From Planctomycetota bacterium (GTDB lineage: Bacteria; Planctomycetota; Phycisphaerae; Sedimentisphaerales; Anaerobacaceae), in NCBI GenBank assembly GCA_022567055.1, contig JADFHU010000061.1:1-13664 (forward strand): a stretch of DNA of 13,664 bases, in the 5' to 3' direction. Below, in pieces: positions 1 to 5,810 of the stretch. Numbering within the stretch: the stretch's first letter is position 1; each line of letters begins with the position of its first letter. The translations under genes were made by a program, and so were the position numbers. The notes beneath the pieces were generated by a model, which made no database searches, was not told the origin of the DNA, and worked only from the letters and a program-made list of their open reading frames with translations.

Positions 1-184
1 TAAGGAACCGGCAAGAAACAACTTGGACTTTTGGATGCCCAACTGCACCGCATCTTTGGCCGCTTCTCAATCGCCAAATTCTCACTGTAGCCGACTACAC
101 CTCCGGTTTGGCTCAATCGGCGCGACCAAATCTACGGCACACTTGAACCCCAAAATGTCCAATTTATTTCTTGCCGATCCCTAA
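1..184. repeat. Imperfect terminal-inverted-repeat element (MITE-like)
   Basis: Bases 1-32 and the reverse complement of 153-184 match at 26 of 32 ungapped positions. The shared core is CGGCAAGAAA, followed after variable bases by TTGGAC and a T-run. The arms enclose about 120 bp with no supported coding sequence. Inside are two smaller TTTGG...CCAAA fold-back units (about 55-80 and 107-132) sharing a CTCAATCG stretch. The right arm covers the stop codon of the minus-strand oxidoreductase gene, so its mRNA would end in this fold. It could be a non-autonomous transposon, a dead insertion-sequence end pair, or a large 3' stem-loop. The left arm starts at base 1, so it may continue outside the window and the true end is unknown. 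Confidence 0.5.
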
Positions 185-1218
185 TTCGCCCTAGATTCTA
201 TGTCATTGGATCCCTGAGCTCGACGCCAATCGCGTAGGATCTGGTCCAGCACCCAGGTCGTCCGTGCGCCGGAAATGCCGGTACTGGGGCAGGGATTGCC
301 ATCTGCTCCCTGCAGGGCTCGGCACACGGTTTCAATGAGAGGTTGCTGAATGTGCTCCGGCACGGGAATGTCGAAGGTCTCGGTCCCCTGGTCTGTCTCT
401 AGCCTGATCGGGACCGCATGATCGAAGGTCGAGAAGGTGATCCGTCCGGCGGTCCCAACGATCTCGATCTGGTCTCGCTCGCAGAGGCCGGCCGTGGAGA
501 AGCACCAAGAGCCGCTGCCGATGATACCGGAGGCGAATTGAAAGGCGGCACTCACGCTGTCCTCGACGGGGTAGGTGCCTGACTGATTCGTTGCCACACC
601 CCGAACCTGGGAGATGGGCCCAAAGAGGTAGTCCAAGAAATCGAACTGATGGGAGGCCAGATCGACGAAGTGACCTCCACCGGCGATCTCCGGCATCAGG
701 CGCCAGGGCAGGTTTTCGGCGTCCCGCTCATGATCGCCGAGAGGGCGCCAGAGGTGGAGGGTGACCAGTCGGCACGCGCCGATGGCGCCAGATTCCATCA
801 GGTCTCTGACCTTGAGAAAGTTGGGCAGGCGGCGGCGATAGTAGGCCACGAAGAGCGGCACTTGCGCCTGTTCGCAGGTCGCGATCATCTGCTGGCACTG
901 TTCATGGTTCAATGCCATCGGTTTTTCCACATAGACGGGTTTGCCTGCCTGAGCGGCCAGGTGGGTATAGTGGGCATGGGAATCGGGAGGCGTTGCCACG
1001 TAGATGGCGTTGATCTCCGGGTCGTTGATTAGCCTGTCGGCTCGATCATACCACTTGGGGACCTGGTGACGGGCGGCGTAGTCTCGCGCCTTTTCCGCAG
1101 ACCGTCGCATGACGGCCACCAGCTTCGAGCCGGTGACCTGATTGAAGGCGGGACCGCTTTTGCATTCTGTCACGTTGCCACAGCCGATGATGCCCCAGTT
1201 GATCTGCTGTATAGTCAC
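181..1218 (-). CDS. Gfo/Idh/MocA family NAD(P)-dependent oxidoreductase
   Basis: A 345-residue cytoplasmic dehydrogenase of the glucose-fructose oxidoreductase/inositol dehydrogenase family, which oxidises or reduces sugar-like substrates with NAD(P). The N-terminal Rossmann fold opens with GIIGCGN (residues 9-15). The family EKP motif is at 98-100, with Lys99 the expected catalytic lysine. The GGGHFVDLASHQFD stretch (180-193) supplies the Asp186 and His190 expected in the active site. Length is typical and the gene looks intact. The start is GTG, chosen because AAGGA lies 8 nt upstream (1227-1231) and the Rossmann motif follows at once. It lies 17 bp behind the HtrA-like gene, with its ribosome site just after that stop codon, so the two are probably cotranscribed. 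The substrate cannot be told from sequence; planctomycetes carry many paralogues. No signal peptide is visible. Confidence 0.93.
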   Translation of the reverse strand: MTIQQINWGIIGCGNVTECKSGPAFNQVTGSKLVAVMRRSAEKARDYAARHQVPKWYDRADRLINDPEINAIYVATPPDSHAHYTHLAAQAGKPVYVEKPMALNHEQCQQMIATCEQAQVPLFVAYYRRRLPNFLKVRDLMESGAIGACRLVTLHLWRPLGDHERDAENLPWRLMPEIAGGGHFVDLASHQFDFLDYLFGPISQVRGVATNQSGTYPVEDSVSAAFQFASGIIGSGSWCFSTAGLCERDQIEIVGTAGRITFSTFDHAVPIRLETDQGTETFDIPVPEHIQQPLIETVCRALQGADGNPCPSTGISGARTTWVLDQILRDWRRAQGSNDIESRAN

Positions 1219-1235
1219 TCGTTGGATCCTTGTGG

Positions 1236-2384
1236 CTAGTCATTCAAGGCCTGGAGCGTCACCTCCACATCGATCTTCGTGTTTCGGCGCAAGACCTGGA
1301 GCGTGATGCTGTCTCCGATGCGCTGACGGTCGAGCTGGCGGTAGAGGTCGTTGTGGCTTTCAATGGCGACGCCGTTCATTCCGACGATCAGGTCGCCCCA
1401 GGTGATCCGGCCGCGGCGATCCTCCCGCGTAGGACGGAGATCGGCCTTCTCTGCGGCGCTGCCCGGCGCGACCGTTAGGACCAGGACGCCCTTGAGGCGC
1501 CTTTGGCGGACCCAAGAATCCGGTGCCATGATGATACCGATGCCCGGTTTGCGCACGCGGCCATTCTGAATGATCTGGGGGACCATGCGGTTGACCACGT
1601 CAACGGGAACCGCAAACCCCACGCCGGCATAGGTGCCCGAGGGACTGTAGATGGCCGTGTTGATACCGATCAGGCGGCCGGCACTGTCCAAGAGAGGTCC
1701 CCCCGAGTTTCCCGGATTGATGGCGGCGTCGGTTTGGATGACGTCCTGGATGGGTCGCCCTGAGACCGATTTGATCTCCCGACCCAATCCGCTGATCACG
1801 CCGGTGGTGAGGGTCTGATCCAGCCCGAAGGGATTGCCGATGGCGAAGACCTTCTGGCCCACGAGCAGGTCGTTTGACGAGCCGACAGCGATGGCAGGGA
1901 GCTGCTCTCTGGGGGCATCGATCTTGAGCACCGCGAGATCCTTGTCGATTTCATACCCGACCAGGGTGGCGTTCCAGTTCGATTGGTCGGCCAGTCTGAC
2001 GGTCGCGGCATTTCCGCCTCCGATCACGTGGTAGTTGGTCACGATGTGGCCTCTGTCATCCCAGACGAATCCCGAGCCGGTGCCCTTAGGAATCTCCAGA
2101 GCAGTGAGACTGAATGCGTTGCGTTGTCGGGCGATACTGGTGATGTAGACCACCGAGGGTGACACCTGTCGAAACAAGTCGATGGTGGTCTTTTCGTCCT
2201 CGGCCAGATCGCCACGCGCTAGCACGGCGCGCGGCTGGGCGGTTGGCCTTCCCCCCGTCTTAAACCACTGACGGGCCTGGAAGGCAAGGACCCCCAGGAC
2301 CATCACCAGCAAGATGATGGTGAGTAGGTTGCCCGGATCCGACTTCTTCTTTGCGTATGGGTCGATTGAATTCTCTTCCATCAT
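1236..2384 (-). CDS. HtrA/DegP-like trypsin-type serine protease with one PDZ domain, membrane-anchored
   Basis: A 382-residue S1C-family protease, expected to cleave misfolded envelope proteins. A charged N-terminus (YAKKK) precedes one membrane segment at about 19-37 (rich in L, I, V), with no clear signal-peptidase site, so it is probably an anchor that places the protease domain outside the membrane. The protease core (about 65-275) has all three catalytic residues: His119 in TNYHV, Asp149 in DKDLAVLKID, Ser227 in NPGNSGGP. A single PDZ domain spans about 280-378 (GVLVLTVAPGSAA, then GDLIVGMNGV), as in DegS or DegQ-like short forms rather than two-PDZ DegP. Two adjacent ATGs open the frame (2384 and 2381), and AGGGA lies about 11 nt upstream. 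It is the first gene of a two-gene minus-strand unit with a near-consensus promoter. Whether it acts as a regulatory (DegS-like) or general protease is not decidable here. Confidence 0.94.
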   Translation of the reverse strand: MMEENSIDPYAKKKSDPGNLLTIILLVMVLGVLAFQARQWFKTGGRPTAQPRAVLARGDLAEDEKTTIDLFRQVSPSVVYITSIARQRNAFSLTALEIPKGTGSGFVWDDRGHIVTNYHVIGGGNAATVRLADQSNWNATLVGYEIDKDLAVLKIDAPREQLPAIAVGSSNDLLVGQKVFAIGNPFGLDQTLTTGVISGLGREIKSVSGRPIQDVIQTDAAINPGNSGGPLLDSAGRLIGINTAIYSPSGTYAGVGFAVPVDVVNRMVPQIIQNGRVRKPGIGIIMAPDSWVRQRRLKGVLVLTVAPGSAAEKADLRPTREDRRGRITWGDLIVGMNGVAIESHNDLYRQLDRQRIGDSITLQVLRRNTKIDVEVTLQALND

Positions 2385-2436
2385 GGATAGATTGTCCCTA
2401 AGTCCGTCTTCGAGCTAGCGTTGAAAATATAGCGAC

Positions 2437-2465
2437 ATGATAGCGCGGTGCTGGCTCCGTGTCAA
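2437..2465 (-). promoter_or_regulatory. Sigma70-type promoter for the HtrA/oxidoreductase unit
   Basis: On the minus strand, TTGACA (2465-2460) is a perfect -35 hexamer. A spacer of exactly 17 bp (2459-2443) leads to TATCAT (2442-2437), five of six matches to the -10 consensus. Transcription would start near 2430, giving a leader of about 45 nt before the ATG at 2384. This is the strongest promoter-like sequence in the window. No operator-like palindrome overlaps it. Confidence 0.65.
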
Positions 2466-2563
2466 AGCCTGTTGGACAGGGTCTGCAGAGGCGAGTGCGC
2501 TTGGTCAACCCGGGCCGAAACAACGACATCCAAGTCCCAACTCGCACATGTGACTAGGTCGTT

Positions 2564-2667
2564 TCGTGCTCGTAATCGTACTCGAAATCGGTCACGTGGA
2601 CCTGCTCCCGCCGCCAGGAAAAAACCGAGTACGATTACGAGTTCCGCTGCGCTGAGTATGAGCACGA
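2564..2667. repeat. Interrupted long inverted repeat of GAGTAC/GATTAC hexamer type
   Basis: CTCGTAATCGTACTCG at 2569-2584 is the exact reverse complement of 2626-2641, a perfect 16-bp inverted repeat around a 41-nt loop. The left arm extends outward to 2564 (TCGTGCTC). The matching GAGCACGA occurs at 2660-2667, displaced by 18 bp (2642-2659), as if the right arm had taken up an insert. The arms consist of hexamer-like GAGTAC/GATTAC/GAGCAC words. No protein is supported here. It lies between divergent promoters, so it may separate two transcription units or be a mobile palindromic repeat. Some bacterial genomes carry dispersed repeats of this style, but I cannot verify that this is one. Confidence 0.65.
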
Positions 2668-2699
2668 GGATGATTTTCCTAAAAATGAATAAAAAACAC

Positions 2700-2728
2700 T
2701 GGACAAACTTTTACAGATGTACGATATT
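2700..2728 (+). promoter_or_regulatory. Candidate promoter for the BlaI/M56 operon
   Basis: TGGACA (2700-2705, five of six to the -35 consensus) is followed by a 17-bp spacer and GATATT (2723-2728, four of six to the -10 consensus). An overlapping TATTAA at 2725-2730 is an alternative -10. The first operator-like palindrome lies in the spacer and the second just beyond the expected start site. That is the arrangement expected if the repressor encoded downstream shuts off its own promoter. Confidence 0.5.
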
Positions 2729-2744
2729 AATACGTACATGCGTA
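2712..2744 (+). promoter_or_regulatory. Two BlaI/MecI-type operator sites (TACA-nn-TGTA)
   Basis: TACAGATGTA (2712-2721) is a perfect TACA-nn-TGTA palindrome. TACATGCGTA (2735-2744) is a second copy with one mismatch. Their centres are 23 bp apart, about two helical turns. TACA/TGTA dyads are the known recognition core of BlaI and MecI repressors, and these two sit directly upstream of a BlaI-family gene and over its promoter. This supports autoregulation. The sites also argue that translation starts at 2759 and not at the in-frame ATG at 2717, which lies inside the first dyad. Confidence 0.6.
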
Positions 2745-2758
2745 AAAGGAAGGTCCAA

Positions 2759-3148
2759 ATGACCAAATCAGAACTTGCGGCCATGAGTCCGGCCGAGACA
2801 GAAATACTACGGATCGTGTGGGAACAGGGCGGCGCGACTGTGCAGCAGGTCTTCGATGCCCTGCCCGAGAGCCGAGAGATAACCTATGCCACCGTACAGA
2901 CCTTGCTGCGGAGATTGGAGAAGAAGGGCTACCTCAAGCATACACGCGCGGGAAAGGCCCACGTTTTCTCGGCAGCCGCCCGGAAAGAAGAGGTCATCTC
3001 CCGCACAGTAGGTGATTTTCTCAATCGTCTCTTTGGCGGGGACCCGCTGCCCTTGGTGCAGCACTTAGCTGAGCAGGGCAGGATCACGAAGGCAGACCTG
3101 GATCGTCTGCAGGCACTGGTGGACGGAGACCCATCGAAGTCGAAGTAG
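2759..3148 (+). CDS. BlaI/MecI family transcriptional repressor
   Basis: A 129-residue winged-helix repressor, the usual size for BlaI/MecI. The wHTH covers about 8-72: MSPAETEILRIVWEQGG is the family opening, ITYATVQTLLRRLEKKG (41-57) the recognition-helix region, and KGYLKHTRAGKAHVFSA the wing. Residues 78-122 form the dimerisation helices (FLNRLFGGDPLPLVQHL). In the known systems the dimer binds TACA/TGTA dyads and is inactivated by proteolysis after the partner M56 protease senses a signal. The start at 2759 is chosen because AAGGAAGG lies 6 nt upstream; the in-frame ATG at 2717 has no ribosome site and falls in the operator. The M56 gene follows 13 bp later. The signal need not be a beta-lactam, since BlaI/M56 pairs are abundant in planctomycetes without beta-lactamase genes nearby, and none is in this window. 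Confidence 0.93.
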   Translation: MTKSELAAMSPAETEILRIVWEQGGATVQQVFDALPESREITYATVQTLLRRLEKKGYLKHTRAGKAHVFSAAARKEEVISRTVGDFLNRLFGGDPLPLVQHLAEQGRITKADLDRLQALVDGDPSKSK

Positions 3149-3161
3149 AGTGGAGAGAAAA

Positions 3162-5162
3162 ATGGAAGGCCTTCTGGAGACCGTTGGGGTTTATCTGTGG
3201 CAACAGAGTTGGCACCTGGCGACGCTTGTGTTGGTTATTGGGGTGCTCAATTCGTTCTTACGTAATAGGAGTGCCCATGTCCGGTATATGCTGTGGTTGA
3301 TCGTACTGGCCAAGTGCCTCGTTCCGCCCATATTTTCTGTCCCTGTTGCGTTGTTACCGGCCAAGACACTCTCGGGGCCTGAAATCGAAGTATTGAATGG
3401 CTTAGTGAGTGCGCAGCTTGACAGCCCTGCAACGATCAGGCAGGGGGCCGGAGCGATTCCGCCGCTTGCCCAGGTCCCTAGAGAGGGGTTTGGTCAGAGT
3501 GTCAGGCGGCATTGGCTCGTGACCTCCTGGGGAGTGGTCGCGTCATTGTTCTGCTTGGTGAATGGTGTTCGTGTCCTACGAATTCGTCAGCGGCTACACC
3601 GACAACGGCGGCCGGCTACGCCGCGCATTCAGGAAGACCTGGCGTCGGTCTGTGGGCAGTTTGGTCTTAGCGCTCGCCCGCATGCATGGCTGCTCGATGA
3701 CTCGACTCAACCTTTTGTGTGGGGATGGTGCAAAGGAGCGATCTATCTGCCGAGGGAGTTTGGCAAGATGGACCGTGCTGACCATCGCCAGGCCGTACTG
3801 GCCCATGAGCTTTGTCACGTGTGTCGAAGAGATCCCGGCATGAATCTTCTACAGCTACTAGCCCAATGCCTCTTCTGGTTCCACCCCTTCGTATGGTGGG
3901 CCAACAGTCAGATCCGCAAGGAACGTGAAAGGTGCTGTGATGAGATGGTGATTGGCCAATTGGGCACGGCTCGAGAGGAATACTGCCATGCCATTCTGCA
4001 TACTTTGAGAGTCACAAAGCCACGCTGCGTTCCGCTCGGTTCGTTAAGCGTGGCCGCGTCGGTCAGAAATATTGAAGAAAGGATTAAGGTCATCATGAAG
4101 CCAAATCGACTATTTCACTCGCGCGCAACCCTGAAGTCTCTTATTGCTGTTGTGCTATTGGCAGCCCTGGCCGTGCCCAGCGCAATCGCCATTACTCGTC
4201 AGGAAAAACTGCCAGCTGAAGCGATCGATCAGGATCGTCAGGACCGCGTGCAGGAGGCTCAGATCAAGAGTCGCCGGCTGATGAATCAGCTCAGCAAAGC
4301 CCTGCTCCAGTATGCTAAAGATCACGAGGGCAGGTACCCCGTTTCACTTGGGGAGTTGTGGGGCTCAGGTCTTAGCAAGCGTACGATTGGCGGAGTGGAG
4401 TATTTTGGCCAAGAGAGAATGGAAAGGGGCTCTTCACCTGCGATACTCGCCTACGATAAGGTCTGCCTTGCTGGGAATCGGGGGACCTATGTCCTGTTTG
4501 AGGATTGTCGTGTCGACTACCTGAGACAGGCTGAGCTGACAGTCCTGGGTATCTCTGGGCCGAAAAAAGTAGACTGTAACTTGCTATTGTTCAGCGTACC
4601 GCTCAACAGTGACGTTCTTGAAGCGTTTGTGATGGACGGCGACATTCAGGGATCTCCGCCTTATACCCTTGCGACTTCTCAATTAGATCAGTTCGTTCAG
4701 CGACTAAAAAGGGTCGAGGGGGGGCGTATTGATGCCTCTCCCCGAGTGAGATGTTTTGAGGCTCAGAGTGCCACCCTGAGTCTGCACAGTGAGGTGCCGT
4801 TTCCGAGCGCAACGCCTATAGAGGTGCCGTTCTCGAGCGCATCGACGCCCATGAAGGAGTTCTCGGGGGGCGTCATGTACGCGACTCCGATCGGAAGCGT
4901 ATGGAGCTACATGTTGGAGGGGCTGGAGATCGAGGTTTTCCCGAGGATTCTGAATGGCGTTCTGACAGTAGGCTATCAGGCAGAAGTCCACAGGAAAGTG
5001 ACGGATCATACTCGGCATACGGCAACAGCGGTGGGTGTCTTGATAGCGGCAGGGGATCATGGTGTGTTGGCGCCTCTGGGTCAGACCAGCCCCACTGAAA
5101 AATCCTTTCTGATCCTCAAGGCCCAGGTCGTCGAGGAGAAGGACGCGAATCCAATCCGGTAA
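3162..5162 (+). CDS. M56 (BlaR1/MecR1-like) membrane metallopeptidase with pseudopilin-like and secretin-like C-terminal parts
   Basis: A 666-residue inner-membrane protein, probable signal-activated protease partner of the upstream BlaI. Hydrophobic segments lie at about 16-34, 40-64, 115-138, 228-250 and 326-344. The zinc-binding HELCH motif is at 215-219 (His215, Glu216, His219), and RKERERCCDE downstream supplies the usual third-ligand glutamate region. After the last membrane segment there is no penicillin-binding sensor with an SxxK motif. Residues about 371-400 (QLSKALLQYAKDHEGRYP) resemble the helix and loop of type II secretion pseudopilins. About 509-660 resembles a secretin beta domain: SPRVRCFEAQSATL, EVPF, GLEIEVFPRILNGVLTVGY, then TATAVGVLIAAGDHGVLAPLG. 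The start ATG 3162 has GGAGAG 4 nt upstream; a GTG 12 bp earlier is possible. The family call is firm; the C-terminal call is inference from motif rhythm. Confidence 0.9.
   Translation: MEGLLETVGVYLWQQSWHLATLVLVIGVLNSFLRNRSAHVRYMLWLIVLAKCLVPPIFSVPVALLPAKTLSGPEIEVLNGLVSAQLDSPATIRQGAGAIPPLAQVPREGFGQSVRRHWLVTSWGVVASLFCLVNGVRVLRIRQRLHRQRRPATPRIQEDLASVCGQFGLSARPHAWLLDDSTQPFVWGWCKGAIYLPREFGKMDRADHRQAVLAHELCHVCRRDPGMNLLQLLAQCLFWFHPFVWWANSQIRKERERCCDEMVIGQLGTAREEYCHAILHTLRVTKPRCVPLGSLSVAASVRNIEERIKVIMKPNRLFHSRATLKSLIAVVLLAALAVPSAIAITRQEKLPAEAIDQDRQDRVQEAQIKSRRLMNQLSKALLQYAKDHEGRYPVSLGELWGSGLSKRTIGGVEYFGQERMERGSSPAILAYDKVCLAGNRGTYVLFEDCRVDYLRQAELTVLGISGPKKVDCNLLLFSVPLNSDVLEAFVMDGDIQGSPPYTLATSQLDQFVQRLKRVEGGRIDASPRVRCFEAQSATLSLHSEVPFPSATPIEVPFSSASTPMKEFSGGVMYATPIGSVWSYMLEGLEIEVFPRILNGVLTVGYQAEVHRKVTDHTRHTATAVGVLIAAGDHGVLAPLGQTSPTEKSFLILKAQVVEEKDANPIR
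4791..4850 (+). repeat. Imperfect 30-bp tandem duplication inside the M56 gene
   Basis: Bases 4791-4820 and 4821-4850 are diverged copies of one 30-bp unit, both starting GAGGTGCCGT and keeping CGAGCGCA. They encode EVPFPSATPI and EVPFSSASTP in the secretin-like part (about residues 544-563). The length is a multiple of three, so the frame is kept. It looks like a replication-slippage expansion of one loop after the EVPF strand. Confidence 0.75.
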
Positions 5163-5165
5163 TAC

Positions 5166-5504
5166 TCATATCCTCATATTGACGACCACGGCGTAGCAGT
5201 TCAGGGTGATGATCACGGCACAGATGAACTGGGTGAGGCGGGGGGTCATGACCGTGATGATCCAGACGCCGACGAGTTGGTAGAGCTTGCCGAAGAGTGC
5301 CCCAAATACGGGACCGTAGGCGATACTGAGTTGCCGCACCACGAAGTTGGATTCGTTCTGGGGTCCGATCCGCTGCATGAAATAGATAGTGGAGAGGGCA
5401 TCCATCAGGAGGGTGGCCAGCAGGAGGGCAAACAGCATCCGGTGCTGGTTGAATAGCGCGTATTTGCTGGCGTCGAGATCGACTTCCGAGTCCAGGATCT
5501 TCAT
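5166..5504 (-). CDS. Small three-helix membrane protein, DUF5658-like
   Basis: A 112-residue protein of unknown function. After a polar N-terminus (1-20) come three likely membrane helices at about 23-43, 62-86 and 90-109. The first helix carries Asp35 and Thr39 (MDALSTIYF), followed by a loop with Glu51 and Asn53 (PQNESNFVVRQL) and then YGP and GK near the second helix. This D-xxx-T ... E-x-N rhythm recalls the small integral membrane proteins grouped as DUF5658, but I give that as resemblance only. The start is the ATG at 5504, with AGG about 8 nt upstream; the frame is open further up to a TTG at 5591 that lacks a ribosome site. Its stop codon is 3 bp from the stop of the M56 gene on the other strand. 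A strong promoter lies at 5604-5631, implying a leader of about 90 nt. Confidence 0.75.
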   Translation of the reverse strand: MKILDSEVDLDASKYALFNQHRMLFALLLATLLMDALSTIYFMQRIGPQNESNFVVRQLSIAYGPVFGALFGKLYQLVGVWIITVMTPRLTQFICAVIITLNCYAVVVNMRI

Positions 5505-5603
5505 CTGAACACCTGTCTTGCTCAGTCTTACGTGTTCGAAGCGTAAGCTCTGTCTGAAAACTCGCTGCCCGGTCGACGATGAAGTTCTCAAGCAGAACCC
5601 AAC

Positions 5604-5631
5604 ATTATACAGTATATTGCCAGGCTGTGAA
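5604..5631 (-). promoter_or_regulatory. Promoter for the small membrane protein
   Basis: On the minus strand TTCACA (5631-5626, five of six to the -35 consensus), a 16-bp spacer and a perfect TATAAT (5609-5604) form a good sigma70-type promoter. Transcription would begin near 5597, about 90 nt before the chosen ATG at 5504 and a few bases before the alternative TTG at 5591. Confidence 0.55.
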
Positions 5632-5638
5632 CGAAAAC

Positions 5639-5667
5639 TTGAGGACTGCCCCGGCCGGTCGTATCGT
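5639..5667 (+). promoter_or_regulatory. Weak candidate promoter for the aldo/keto reductase
   Basis: TTGAGG (5639-5644), a 17-bp spacer and TATCGT (5662-5667) match each consensus hexamer at four of six positions. If it is used, the palindromic heptamer-repeat element at 5691-5780 would be transcribed as part of the leader of the aldo/keto reductase mRNA. No better plus-strand promoter is seen between 5592 and 5810. Confidence 0.3.
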
Positions 5668-5690
5668 TAGTGACGTGTTCGTATGGGTAG

Positions 5691-5780
5691 GCAGTAGTCA
5701 GTGGTCAGTGGTCAGTGGGTCGGTGGGTCTGGGCTAAGGACTGACTACTCGACTACCGACTACCGATGACTGATGACTGC
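5691..5780. repeat. Palindromic heptamer-repeat element (GTNRTCR units)
   Basis: The left arm is GCA followed by heptamers GTAGTCA, GTGGTCA, GTGGTCA and a looser GTGGGTC. The right arm, read on the other strand from 5780, is GCA followed by GTCATCA, GTCATCG, GTAGTCG, GTAGTCG. The two arms thus carry the same-phase heptamer array in opposite orientation around a centre near 5726-5737, and would fold as an imperfect 90-nt stem-loop beginning GCAGT and ending ACTGC. It ends 30 bp before the aldo/keto reductase start codon. Short heptamer arrays are known as dispersed repeats in several bacterial groups. No protein is encoded. Confidence 0.65.
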
Positions 5781-5810
5781 TTCTAGCAAGGATGTAAGGA
5801 CGAGCTTTAC

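Noticed and set aside
2545..2552. CACATGTG 8-bp palindrome
   Set aside because: Short, isolated, and not aligned with either promoter; expected by chance in a window of this size.
2717..2758. Upstream in-frame ATG adding 14 residues to the BlaI-like protein
   Set aside because: It lies inside the first operator dyad without a ribosome site, whereas AAGGAAGG stands 6 nt before the ATG at 2759.
2448..2762. 104-residue plus-strand frame across the intergenic repeat region
   Set aside because: It reads through the inverted repeat and the promoter/operator region, is Arg/Ser/Thr-rich low-complexity, has no ribosome site and no family pattern.
5505..5591. 29-residue N-terminal extension of the small membrane protein from a TTG
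   Set aside because: The TTG lacks a ribosome site and the added part is polar and featureless; ATG 5504 has AGG nearby. Not excluded, as the promoter at 5604-5631 would just permit it.
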